Shown: positions 53,906 through 63,869 of the stretch, one piece after another
How positions within the stretch are numbered: position 1 is the first letter of the stretch
Layout: each line of letters begins with the position of its first letter
DNA from: Prochilodus magdalenae
Lineage: Eukaryota > Chordata > Actinopteri > Characiformes > Prochilodontidae
Assembly (NCBI GenBank): GCA_024036415.1
Contig: JAMWET010001215.1
Coordinates: 28,501 to 92,500, forward strand
Direction: 5' to 3'
Length of the DNA: 64,000 nt
The notes under the pieces: generated by a model
What the model was told of the DNA's origin: nothing
Seen by the model: only the letters and a program-made list of their open reading frames with translations
Database searches by the model: none
Made by a program: the position numbers and the translations under genes

Positions 53906-54335
53906 TATAATGAGTTTGGTAATATTGTATCAGAGGGGCTAGATAGGGCTTCATGTGGGATTTTATGTATATGCTTCAATGTTAATCAGTGATCTGGGTT
54001 TTCTCATTAGGCTGGGATTTTGTTCAGACGGTAGCTGTAAGAACACATCAGTGGGCGGAGCTTGGGTAGGCTGATTGGCGCATTAGTGGTATGGAAATGA
54101 AAGGGCTCTCCAGCTTTTAGACTAGAGCTGTCTTTTCAGGTGTTTTATTCCTCAGTAGAATCGCTGCCGCTCATTCAGAGCTGATATTGTTCAGGAGAAC
54201 AAAGACGGCCGTGTGATTAGCAGATAATCACTGATCTCTCCGGTCGCCCCGCACCTCATTCTCTCTCTCTCTCTCTCTTCCCCCCGCTTTCATCCAGAGC
54301 ACGACAGACACAAAACCACCCCAGAACACAGCAGC
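53906..54335. other. Non-repetitive stretch, nothing recognised
   Basis: No gene seen; becomes CT-rich at 54259-54285. Confidence 0.38.
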
Positions 54336-54337
54336 AC

Positions 54338-55170
54338 TGCTCTAGCTTCTCTCTACGCTCTCTCTTTTCTTTCTTTTCTTTCCTCTCCCCCTCTCTCTTT
54401 ACTTCTCAATTCTTTCTTCTTTTGCTCTTTATCTCTCACCCCTTCTCTTTGTCTTTCTCATGCTTTCTTTCTCTCTCTTTCTCTTCTGTCATCTTCCAGA
54501 CCTTCTTTTTTCTTATCTCAGCCTCTTCTTCCTTTTCCTGTCTCCTTCTCTTTTAGTCTTTCCCTGCTCATTAGATTCTCTTTAGCATCTCTTTCTTTCT
54601 CTTTCTCTCTTTTCTCTTTTTCTAAAAAATTTAGTGTGTGAACGAGAGGAAGAGAGAGCAAGAGAGATTGGGAAAGGACTGAGGGAGAAAGAAACCAAAG
54701 GAGACAAAGGCGAACGGAGTGGGAGGAATGAAGAAGAGGTAAAAAGAAAAAGCAAGAAATAGAAAGGAAGGAAAAGAGAAAGAGAGGGAGAGAAGATGGA
54801 GTAGAGAGAGCGACATAAAGAGAGAAGGAGAAAGAGTAAATAGAAACCAGCAAGAAAAAAAGCAGAGAAAGAATAGAGAGAGAGAGAAGGACGGAGAGAA
54901 ATGAGAGAAAAGCATAAAGTGAGAGCGAAGGGGAGAGACAAAAGCAGAGAGAGTGAGAGAGATAGACGGTGGAATAACAGAGAAATATGAAAGATCAGAA
55001 AAAGTAGAAAGAAGGATGGAGAGAGAGAGGAGAGAAATACGAAAGAGAGAAAAGTAGACACTGAGAGAAAGATGGAGAGAGACAAAGACTGCAAGAAAGA
55101 AAAGCAGAGAGATGCAGGGAGAAATAAGAAAAAGTTCAAAATAGAGGGGAACAGAGATACAGAGAGAGAT

Positions 55171-55247
<77 letters not shown>

Positions 55248-55250
55248 GGA
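54338..55250. repeat. Pyrimidine tract (54338-54625) switching to purine tract (54648-55250)
   Basis: The plus strand is CT-rich up to about 54625, passes through CTAAAAAATTTAG, and is then GA-rich to 55250, ending in about 40 uninterrupted GA units (55155-55240). The long Ser/Leu/Phe minus frames here are composition artefacts. Confidence 0.93.
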
Positions 55251-55255
55251 GGTGT

Positions 55256-55560
55256 CAGTGGTCAGTAAAGAGTTAAACCCATAAAGATGTCTCCTGGCCC
55301 TGACCCGGCGCCGGACGCTCTCCCGCTGCAGAATTCTTATTCCCTCCAAACTGACAAAGTGTTTTTAATCTCTCTCCTCCTCTCCGCCGGAGACCGGGGA
55401 GCAAAAATCAATACGGCCTGGCAGGCGATCTAGCACAGGGTGAGTTAGAGCACCGACCACAGCTCGCACGGCCTTGGAGCCGCCGGACCTTCAGAGAGAC
55501 GCTCTGGGTCAAAGGTCACACCGAGGGAACAGCATATTTACTACGGCAGCTCAACATAAT
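55256..55560. other. Non-repetitive island between GA tracts, candidate conserved non-coding element
   Basis: GC-richer single-copy sequence, containing CTGACCCGGCGCCGGACGC, GCAAAAATCAATACGGCC and a perfect DR1 (next entry). It lies between two long purine tracts and is unlike them. Confidence 0.42.
55506..55518 (+). promoter_or_regulatory. Perfect DR1 nuclear-receptor half-site pair
   Basis: GGGTCAAAGGTCA: two RGGTCA half sites spaced by one base, the arrangement bound by HNF4, COUP-TF and RXR heterodimers. Occupancy is not known. Confidence 0.45.
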
Positions 55561-55564
55561 GAAA

Positions 55565-56160
55565 AATAACTCAGAGAAAGAGAGAGAGAGAAAGAGAGAG
55601 GTTGTGATAGGTTAAAAAGATGGAAAGATGGTAAATAGGCATTGAAAGGAAGAGAGATAAGAGAAAGAAAGTGAGAGGGGGAAGACAAAGGATAGAGAAA
55701 AAAGAGAAATCAAGAAAAATTTAGACGGAAAAGAAGTGTGGAATGAGAAAGGAAAGGACAAAAAGGGAAAAGAGAGGCAGAAGGAGGGGAGAAGAATAGC
55801 AGGAGAGAGAAAACAGGAAGAGAAAAGAGACAAGAGGGAGAAAGACAAAAATCAAAGAAAGGGATGAAGAAAGAGAAGATGGGGATAAAACTGAAAAGGT
55901 AAAGGGAGAAGAGAGAAAAGATAGGAAAGCGGGGAGTGAGAGAAAAAGAAAAGACAAGGGAGGAAGAAAGAAAAAAGAGAGACAAGAGAAAACAAAGAAG
56001 GAAAAGAAGAGGAAAGAGATAGAGAGAAGAAGGTAAAGGAAAGGGAGCACTAGATAGAAAAGCATGAGTGTGGAAAAAGAGAGAAGAAGGAGTCATAGGA
56101 GAGAGAAACAGGGATGAAGGGAGAGAAGGAATAGAGATGGAATAAGAGAGATGCAAACAC
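55565..56160. repeat. GA-rich purine tract
   Basis: About 600 bp of AGAGA/GGAAAG sequence on the plus strand with few pyrimidines. Minus frames through it are artefacts. Confidence 0.93.
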
Positions 56161-56779
56161 GATTCCACTGAAGTAGAGTAGTCTATGGTCTATTAGCTTC
56201 CAGAAGTCTCCAGGCTTCCCCTCACAACACCTGCATAAGCCATTCATAAAAACATACAGACAGTTCCAGCAGGGGTCAGCTGTGACAGCACGAGGTGAAA
56301 CGGCCCTGAACCGGACAAACCCTTATACCAGGTGTGGACTGCTGGACTAACCAGCTAAACGTGTACAAAGCTTTGTATGCTTCAGTAGTCATTAAAGGCT
56401 TGTGTAGGTGTCCTGTAGATGGTCCTGCGTTTGCTCCACTACTGTTACCCATTTCTTGAGGCTTTATTTAACCCTGCCAGATGAATAATTAACTGAAATT
56501 ATACATTCCTACAGTCTGAACTCGTCACACTCGCATGGTGAAACATCTCTGGTGTTACATTATCACCTGCAGAGCAGAGCAGAGCAGCACAACCTCTCTG
56601 ATAATCTAACCGCAGACGCTCTAAACCACTGTTCTTGCTCTTCAGGAGGATAAAACCAGTCATACTGTATTTTCCTTTTCCCCTATAATATATGTATGAT
56701 TTAATGCACCAAAATGCTTGTAAATATAATAAGTGGTTAAAATATACCCTCTTTTTAATCTTTCAGGATTCCTATATTT
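56161..56779. other. Non-repetitive stretch, nothing recognised
   Basis: Short GCAGA repeats at 56570-56585. No gene seen. Confidence 0.4.
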
Positions 56780-56885
56780 AAATAAGCTCTGTTCTGATTG
56801 GCTGTTCCTACTGTAAAAGCACTCCAGGTTGAGATATTGCTTATAGCTTCAGTGTGGATGGGCGGGGCTAAACTCTAAAATAATT
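56780..56885 (+). repeat. DR-9 dispersed repeat, with GGGCGGGGCTAAACT end
   Basis: AAGCTCTGTTCTGATTGGCT, GCTTATAGCTTCAGTGTGGA and TGGGCGGGGCTAAACT. The last motif equals the start of the 30-bp minisatellite unit. Confidence 0.42.
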
Positions 56886-56971
56886 GAGCATGTGTTGCTT
56901 TTCATAACATGATAAAAATCAATGGCTGTATTCGAAATGGCTCACTACTACACTGGACACTACACTACTGC

Positions 56972-57230
56972 TACTGCATACATCCCCTTACGGCATTAGA
57001 TAGCAGACGCAAGTTATCCAGTAAGCCACTTCAGTGACTTACAAGGTTAATCATCGTCGCTGCCAGTGTAGTGTTAGGAGGTCTCTTGCCCAAAAAAAAT
57101 CTCCTTATTGGGTGTAGCACAGCATAGTCACCCAGACTGGGATTTGAACCCCAGTCTCCCACGTATGGTGGTGGCTACTTGGTGGGTAGTGGTGTTATCC
57201 GCTGAGCTGCACCAACCACGTACTGCATAC
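56972..57230 (-). mobile_element. tRNA-derived SINE (SINE-A) with 10-bp target duplication
   Basis: The SINE body is 56982-57220 in minus orientation. TACTGCATAC occurs at 56972-56981 and 57221-57230, directly at both ends. The tail is unusually diverged (ACGGCATTAGATAGCAGACG) and one part carries A insertions (CCCAAAAAAAATCTCC). The B-box complement is GGGATTTGAACCCC and the A-box complement GCTGAGCTGCACCAACCA. Confidence 0.92.
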
Positions 57231-57304
57231 TGTCCCCTGTGTGTAGTATACAGTACAGTAACAAGTTCTCGTTGTAATGCACTTCAGTGAGTAAGCACTA
57301 GTAG

Positions 57305-57589
57305 ATGTGTATATCGTCGCTGTCCAAAGAAAAACAGGTATCTCCAAAATGGCAACTTTACAGGAGAGGCCAAAAACCTTATTCAGTTTTAATGTAAGTC
57401 AATGGAACCAGACGTCTTGTTCAAGCACTGTCTGAGCTCATTTCAATTAGGTCTACACTTCCTGTACATCATGCAAAGTCTCACAAAGTGGAAACTAAGC
57501 CAAGGCTGCTGTTTTTCAAATGATGCATAAAAGTCAAAATGGAAATGTGGAGGTACAGTTTTTCACCTGGACGGCGACGATATGTGTAT
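57305..57589 (+). mobile_element. MITE-1 copy E with 8-bp target duplication
   Basis: ATGTGTAT at 57305-57312 and 57582-57589 flanks an element that begins ATCGTCGCTGTCCAAAGAAA and ends CGGCGACGAT. The 8-bp duplication is the size expected of hAT-type or P-type transposases, so MITE-1 probably uses one of these rather than a Tc1 enzyme (inference). The interior is about 20 bp longer than in the other copies. Confidence 0.9.
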
Positions 57590-58224
57590 CTTACTTTGTT
57601 CCTAATATTGACCTTTGTCTTCTCTATAGGCTTTCAGCAGCAGCTGGGAGTGGCCAGGTAGTTTACAGTCTTTTTGCCTTATATATGTGTGAATTGATCT
57701 CAAGATACCAGCGTTGGCCCATTCTTTCGGGACAGTGTCTGAGCTCTTTGGTGCTCTTTTAGGGCTCTAACCAGCTGTCTAGCTGAATAGTATCCAGTGG
57801 AACACTAAGCACTTTTGTAAGTTGCTCTGAACACATCTCTTACTCTTCCTAACAGATCATCACAATAGGCTTTCAGCAGCAGTTGTTGACGTCCATGGTT
57901 TTTACAGTGATAAACTCCTTCCAGTGGTCACTGGTTTTGCCACTGTCACCTCTGTATTGCTCACTGGAGGCTTGGACCCGGATTCTCTGTAAAGCTGCAT
58001 TGTGACAACGTCTGTTGTAAAGGGTGCTGGATAAGTAAACTTGACTCTGACTTTGATTATGAGTTCAGTGCAAGTGGGCAGGGCTAAGCTGCTGTCTTTG
58101 CTAGCTTAGTTTCCATGCATGGACTGTATGGACTAGGACTAAGTCATATATGGAAGCTATGTTGCACCGGGAAGCAGGAAGGTCTGATCTATGCAATGAA
58201 TGCCATTATGGCATGCGGATACTA
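57590..58224. other. Non-repetitive stretch, nothing recognised
   Basis: Two segments (57625-57660 and 57865-57900) share GGCTTTCAGCAGCAG, a weak internal repeat. No gene recognised. Confidence 0.4.
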
Positions 58225-58757
58225 CAGGGGTTGGACACCGAAACTGAAACACCTGGTTTTAGACCACAATCATTTATTAGTATGGTGTAGGGCCTCCTTT
58301 TGCGGCCAATACAGCGTCAGTTGGTCTTGGGAATGACATATACTGCGTCCTGCACAGTGGTCAGAGGGAGTTTAAGCCATTCTTCTTGCAGGATAGTGGC
58401 CAGGTCACTACGTGATGCTGGTGGGGGTTCGTCCTTCTTGGTGGTATGCTGACATTACCCTGGATACCGTGGCTCTTGACACATCACAAAGACTTGCTGT
58501 CTTGGTCACAGATGCGCCAGCAAGACGTGCACCAACAGTTTGTCCTCTTTTGAACTCTGGTATGTCACCCATAATGTTGTGTGCATTGCAGTATTTTGAG
58601 CAGAACTGTGCTTTTACCTGCTAACTGAACCTTCACACTCTGCTCTTACTGGTGCAATGTGCAATTAATGAAGATTGGCCACCAGGCTGGTCCAGTTTAG
58701 CCATGAGACCTCCCACACTAAAATGACAGGTGTTTCAGTTTCATTGTCCAACCCCTG
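58225..58757 (-). mobile_element. TcA Tc1-like deletion derivative, complete ends
   Basis: TA-flanked CAGGGGTTGGACACCGAAAC to GTTTCATTGTCCAACCCCTG, same architecture as the other TcA copies in minus orientation. Few differences from 5878-6416 suggest relatively recent spread. Confidence 0.9.
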
Positions 58758-60035
58758 TACGTTGGCCCGCTGTTGGTGGACCCTGTAGGCCTCCATGCCT
58801 CCAACCGTATCTCATTTATTATCCAAGCTAGAGGCAGCCCAATAGGGTTCTAGAGCTGACTTTTTAGTTGTTAAATTTGCATATACAAAATGTAAATGAG
58901 AATTTTTTTTTTCGCACAGGAGCCAGGTTTTTAACAAGGTGTAAAGATGGATGAAGATATTCGACCACATTACCTATGGATGGATATTAGACCTACAGAT
59001 CCAATGAGATCCTATACACCTCACACTGCTATTCTAACTCTCACTTCTGCCACCAGGAAAGCTTCACCCACGAAACACATCCCCCGTTTTCCAAACACAG
59101 ACATGGCTTCTTTTCAGGGACAAAGAGAGGCTCATGTATACATGACTTATGATCGTTTTTGGTGCAGAAAACCACACAGATGTCATAAACGGACATGAGG
59201 GGAAAATAAAAAGTAGGAAATGGGCCATTTAAGCAAGTGTTTGTGTGTTTTCCTACTGTGCGTCATTCCACACAGTCTATTACTGTTAGAATTCCACCTC
59301 CCTCCAGCCCGTGAGACAGAAGTGGTAGTGTGTGATGGCAACTGGTGCCAGACTTCATCTGGATCAAACACATTCCCTCCATCCATCACAAAACCATCAC
59401 ACTGCACCAAATGGCTCTTTCTGACAGCAAAAAGGTCAAGTGGTCATCGGTGATCCATGCAATGCGACCCATCACATCTTTACTTTTTCAGAACAGCAGA
59501 ATGAAAACCCAAGAACGATGTGCTAATGCAGCTGTTAGCCAGAGGGGTACTCTGGGACCCGTCTAAGCCCAAGGCCTAATGACTCCTGTGAAATAAAAAA
59601 TACACGTCTGTCAGTTCTGTAGTGTTATTTATTCCTGTCGCATTTCAACTTTGAAGGATTCTAGTAATACCATGGAATTTGCAGCGAGGGGGGCTGTCAC
59701 TAAACGATGCCTTATGGTTTGTCAGTCACTAGGGGGCGCTCCTGAGTGAGTGCGAAATGACTGGGTTCCTTTGGAGCTTTTGTGGCGTACCGCACGACTC
59801 TACTCTGAAGTGCCTTGTTGTTGTCGTTGTGTGTGTAAAGTTTTACTAGGCCAATTAGATAATCAGCTTACCATCAGTTAGCACCTAGCAGCATTGATGC
59901 CAACCAATCAGTGCTTAGTAGCAGCAGTGCTAACAACTTATGCTATGTGGGACTTTATGGTCACAGCTGAAAGTATCATTACTGAGTGTGTGAGTGCTGG
60001 ACAGTGAGTAATGGTGGACCTGACAAAAAAAATAA
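58758..60035. other. Non-repetitive stretch, no gene recognised
   Basis: Several 60-83 codon frames on both strands (58947-59198, 59183-59453, 59345-59566) overlap and are unrecognised. Includes a CTCF-like site at 59726-59739. Confidence 0.42.
59726..59739 (+). promoter_or_regulatory. CTCF-like motif
   Basis: TCACTAGGGGGCGC matches the vertebrate CTCF core CCASYAGRKGGCRS at 13 of 14 positions. Such a core is expected by chance now and then, so binding needs testing. Confidence 0.35.
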
Positions 60036-60039
60036 AAAA

Positions 60040-60259
60040 ATTTACATTTACGGCATTTAGCTGATGCTCTTATCCAGCGCGACTTACAATGTCAATCATA
60101 TTACAGGTAGGCCAATGTAGTGTTAGGAGTATTGCCCAAGGACTCTTATGGGTGTAGCACAGCATAGTCAAACACACTAGGATTCGAACTCCAGTCTCCC
60201 ACATGTGGTGGTGGTTCTCAGACAGGTAGTGGTGTTACCTGCTGAGCTACACCAACCAC
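60040..60259 (-). mobile_element. tRNA-derived SINE (SINE-A)
   Basis: TTTACATTTACGGCATTTAG, TTATCCAGCGCGACTTACAA, AGGACTCTTATGGGTGTAGC, B-box complement GGATTCGAACTCC and A-box complement GCTGAGCTACACCAACCACT. Confidence 0.92.
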
Positions 60260-60264
60260 TAAAA

Positions 60265-60600
60265 TCAGTCAGCTGTGACTGAAATGTACCTGATAGCATT
60301 CGTGATTGGATCTGGACAAGTTTCTGGATGTAGGTCACAGGCAGGCCAATGCTCAGACACTCTTGCATCAAAGAATTGCGAAGTCGGTCCAGATTTGGTG
60401 GATGTCTTTCCTGGCACAATTCCGAGGAAAGGTTCCTTTAGGATTTTAGCCAAAGCTGGTAGACCTGTATGACCGTACACTTCCATACACCTGCAGATTC
60501 AGCTACTTCCTTCACACTATGGTCTTTGGTACACCCAAATGCGGTCACTCCTTTTAGCCAATCAGTAACATCTGCTCTGGAGCCATTTTCCACACATGGA
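60265..60600 (-). mobile_element. TcC part of a TcC/TcB hybrid
   Basis: On the minus strand it reads from CATGTGTGGAAAATGGCTCC through the helix-turn-helix region (GAAGGAAGTAGCTGAATCTG) and the C-terminal SLMQECLSIGLPVTY to TTTCAGTCACAGCTGA. At 60600/60601 the sequence changes abruptly to TcB. Confidence 0.68.
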
Positions 60601-60955
60601 CTCGTCACTGAAGATGACCCGCTGCTATTCTGTCATTTCATGACGGTCTGGCACGACACCGATGCAGTCTTTGGGGAGGTTGATGTGGCGTTCAGGACAT
60701 TCAGCGTGCATGTAGTCCTGTGTCGTGCAGCCGTCTGCCGATGGTGCTGACACTAACAGGATGACTGCATCGCTGCTCGCCGAGTGTCCGCAATCGTGGC
60801 TGTTGGGTCATTCAGGTACAGTGACGAGACTCATCCTTGCTTTCGTCACATGCACAGTCGAGCATGAGGCTGGAGTCATTAGTATGTCTAATCTACCCAC
60901 CAAGTTTCATTCCTGTCGATTGATTCCTTGTGCAGCTATTGTTTTGATGATGACT
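60601..60955 (-). mobile_element. TcB part of a TcC/TcB hybrid
   Basis: On the minus strand: the 5' terminal region (ATCATCAAAACAATAGCTGC), ATTCAGCGT-type coding start, CATGGTGCTGACACTAAC-complement and FSDES-type end (CTCGTCACTGAAGATGACCC). The C-terminal half is replaced by TcC. Confidence 0.7.
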
Positions 60956-61019
60956 GTGGATCTGTGGATCTGTGTTGTGTGGTGCCTCCAGTAACTGTGT
61001 TTATTAAACATTACATGCT

Positions 61020-61340
61020 GATGATTTTTATTATTATTCTCAGGCTTTGATTCCGCATGACTAAGCAGTTTCTCTTTTTCCGTGCGGCTGAAAAAGAAAA
61101 GTACCCTGACATTTCTGCTTGCTGCATTTGCTTTCAGGCTGTTTGACCTTTGACCTTTTGCCATTTCATTCTGCAGTGCTGTGTATGGGCTCTGTTTTCG
61201 GGTGTATCTGTATATACTGTGAATAAATACACTGAGTACCAGCAGGAGCCCGACAGGAAGCACCTGAGAGTGTGCGCTGGGTGAGGACTGAGAGTGCCTC
61301 GCTCACAGGCATATGATTCTGTTCCCTCATGAATATTCAT
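61020..61340. other. Non-repetitive island, candidate conserved non-coding element
   Basis: Single-copy sequence between TcB and a TTTC tract, containing a perfect DR1 and the 14-bp palindrome CATGAATATTCATG (61328-61341). No coding frame recognised. Confidence 0.4.
61144..61156 (-). promoter_or_regulatory. Perfect DR1 nuclear-receptor half-site pair
   Basis: TGACCTTTGACCT on the plus strand, i.e. AGGTCAAAGGTCA on the minus strand: two consensus half sites spaced by one base. Confidence 0.48.
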
Positions 61341-61439
61341 GTCCTCGGGCCTTCCAGCGCGCTGATCTGTCACACTCAGACGTGCAAACCCCTCACCATC
61401 ATCTGTGTGCACTGCCCTGTAGGGACGGCTCTGCTATCA

Positions 61440-61867
61440 TTCCTGCCTCTCCTTCTTCCTTCCTTCCTTTCTTCTTTCTTTCTTTCATTCTTTCTTTCTT
61501 TCTCTCTTTCTTTCTTTCCTTTCTTCATTCTTTCTTTTTTTTATACTTCTTTCTTTCATTCTTTCTTTCTTTTTTTCTTTCTTTCTTTCTTTTTTTTCTT
61601 TCTTTTTATACTTCTTTCTTTCATTCTTTCTTTTTTATCTTTCTTTCTTGCTTTCTTTCTTTCATTCTTTCTCTCTTTCTTTCTTTCCTTTCTTCTTTCT
61701 TTCTTTCTTTTTATACTTCTTTCTTTCTTTCCTTCTTTATTTTTTTTTCATTCTTTCTTTTTATACTTCTTTCTTTCATTCTTTCTTTTTTTTCTTTCTT
61801 TCCTTCTTTTTTCTTTTTATCCTTTATTCTTTCTTTCTTTCTTTCCTTCATTCCTTCCTTCCTTTCT

Positions 61868-61914
<47 letters not shown>

Positions 61915-62010
61915 GTCTTTCCTTTTTCTGTTTTTTTTTTTATTTCTTTCTTTCCTTCTGTCCGTCTGGTCTTTCTTTCTTTCTTTGTCTCTTTTCTTTG
62001 GTTGTGTTTT
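61440..62010. repeat. TTTC-rich pyrimidine tract
   Basis: About 570 bp of TTTC, TTCC and T-run variants; a pure (TTTC)n stretch lies at 61870-61912. The long Phe/Ser/Leu frames here are artefacts. Confidence 0.96.
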
Positions 62011-62151
62011 TCTGCTCCTTTCTCCGTATCATCCCTCTCTCCTGTGTTCTCTCTCTCTATAGCTCTGGCTGGGTTTTTGTGTTAGTCCATTGTCTCTGTG
62101 TGTATTCAGCCCTGTTTGTCGGAGGCTGTCCAGGTGAGGCGTCCGCGTGTC

Positions 62152-62215
62152 CGTGTGTGTGTGTGTGTGTGTCACAGGGGACTGTGTGTTTGTGTGTGTG
62201 TGTGTGTGTGTGTTT
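62152..62215. repeat. (GT)n microsatellite in two blocks
   Basis: About nine GT units, CACAGGGGACT, then about 13 GT units with one TTT interruption. Confidence 0.95.
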
Positions 62216-62720
62216 GCTGGCAGCGTTCACCACACACACCAGATGTTCACATATATTATCCTCTTCCTCCTGCGCCACATGTTCCAGGGGATGCTTTCAC
62301 TGTTTCCTTCTCTTTTTTCTAGGGAGCTTCTCTATTGTTCCGCTGCTGTTTACACCGCTTTAACAATCCGACTGCTCCATTTAAAAGCATCTTTTGTTGC
62401 CGCTGTCTGATAGACGGCCCCGCATTCCGGCTAGCCGTGATAACAAACAGGTTGTGGGAATAAAGCAGTTGGTGGAAGTCATCAGTGAAGCCTTATTTGT
62501 CCGGTTTGTTAGAAGATGCACCTGTGGACCTGGTGATGCAGTGTCACATGTTGTTATAGTGTTTCAGCTTGAAAAAAGAGCTGCAGTGATATTCATTTCC
62601 ACATGAATACATTCAGGAGAATTACTGTTGAATGTATTCTGTTCCAGATTACTGATTACCTGGTAAAACGTGTAACACTAACATAATCTATAAGATTACT
62701 ATGCTAAAGTAACATAATCT
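62216..62720. other. Non-repetitive stretch, nothing recognised
   Basis: No gene or repeat family seen. Confidence 0.4.
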
Positions 62721-63741
62721 GATTACTTTCTATCAATAGAATAGCTGCACCCCGAACGAATCAACCGACAGGAATGAAAGTTGGTGGGTTGGTTTGACAT
62801 CGTGAGACATGCAAACGATTATGAATGAAGTTTCACACTCAGCTGTACATGTGACGTAAGCTTCGACAGGCCTTATCGTTGTACCCGACTGAACCAACAG
62901 CCACGACTCCCGTCATTCAGCGTATAGTGATGCCCACCATGAGTTATGCTAGTGGTTGGTGTAGCTCAGCGGATAACCCCACTACCCGCCAAGTAGCTAC
63001 CACCACGCGTGGGAGACCGGGGTTTGAATCCTGGGCTGAATGCTACACCAATAAGAGTCCGTGGGCAAGACTCCTAACACTACACTGGCCTACCTGTACT
63101 ATGTACTATGATTAACCTTGTAAGTCGCTCTGGATAAGAGCGTCAGCTAAATACCATAAATGTGAATGTTATGCTGTTAGTGACAGCACCATTGGCAGAC
63201 GACTGCACCTACGTGTGCGACTACACGCACACAGAACGTTACGACGACTGTCCCTAACACCACGTCTGCAATGGAGTCGTCGTGCCAGACCGTCAAGGAG
63301 TGACTCAGAATGACAGCGGGACGTCTTCAGTGACAAGTCCCGTGTTTGTCTTAGTGGGGACGACCAACTAATCCATGTGTGGAGGCACCGAGGTCAGCAC
63401 CAAGGTAACAGTTTGTTGTCACACGTCCAGAAGGCCTGCTGTCCCTCCACCCCTACCGCACCATCTGCAGGAACTGTGTGAGTATATTTTAGCTGCATGG
63501 GATGGATTATCACAGGACACCATTAGGAACCTCTACAACTCCTTGCTGAGACATCTGGCACATTGCCATACGGAGAGACACTACATCTGTATGTGTAGCT
63601 CAGTAAATATTGCCCATATCCGTCTAAAATTCATAATTTATTTCATCATTAATCATCGTTCCTGGTGACCTTTATCTTCCTTCCCTAATGCATTGCGATC
63701 TCACACTTCCTTCTGGGTATTCTTCTGATGATGAGTGTAAA
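62721..63741 (+). mobile_element. TcB Tc1-like deletion derivative interrupted by a SINE
   Basis: 5' part 62721-62950 (AATAGCTGCACCCCGAACGA, CATCGTGAGACATGCAAACG, GACAGGCCTTATCGTTGTAC) and 3' part 63168-63741 (CAGCACCATTGGCAGACGAC, FSDES-type region, GCACCATCTGCAGGAACTGT, CTCAGTAAATATTGCCC) are one element split by a SINE. The 3' terminal repeat ends GATGATGAGTGTAAAT. It is the longest TcB copy, yet still lacks the second Asp and the Glu of the catalytic triad. Confidence 0.85.
62951..63167 (+). mobile_element. tRNA-derived SINE (SINE-A) inside TcB
   Basis: A box GTGTAGCTCAGCGGA, B box GGGGTTTGAATCC and tail GTAAGTCGCTCTGGATAAGA. GTTATGCT at 62943-62950 and 63168-63175 is an 8-bp direct repeat on either side. 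A small deletion removed part of the body after CTGGGCTGAA. Confidence 0.93.
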
Positions 63742-63869
63742 TAGTGACCATAACTGGACAAAGGCATGCAGGAAGTCTGCCCTGCTTAATTAAACAGACT
63801 GATAGAGTTCTGTGTGCTATTTGAACTTCCATTCAATAATTGGCAGCTCATAGTATGACTCAGAGGGGT

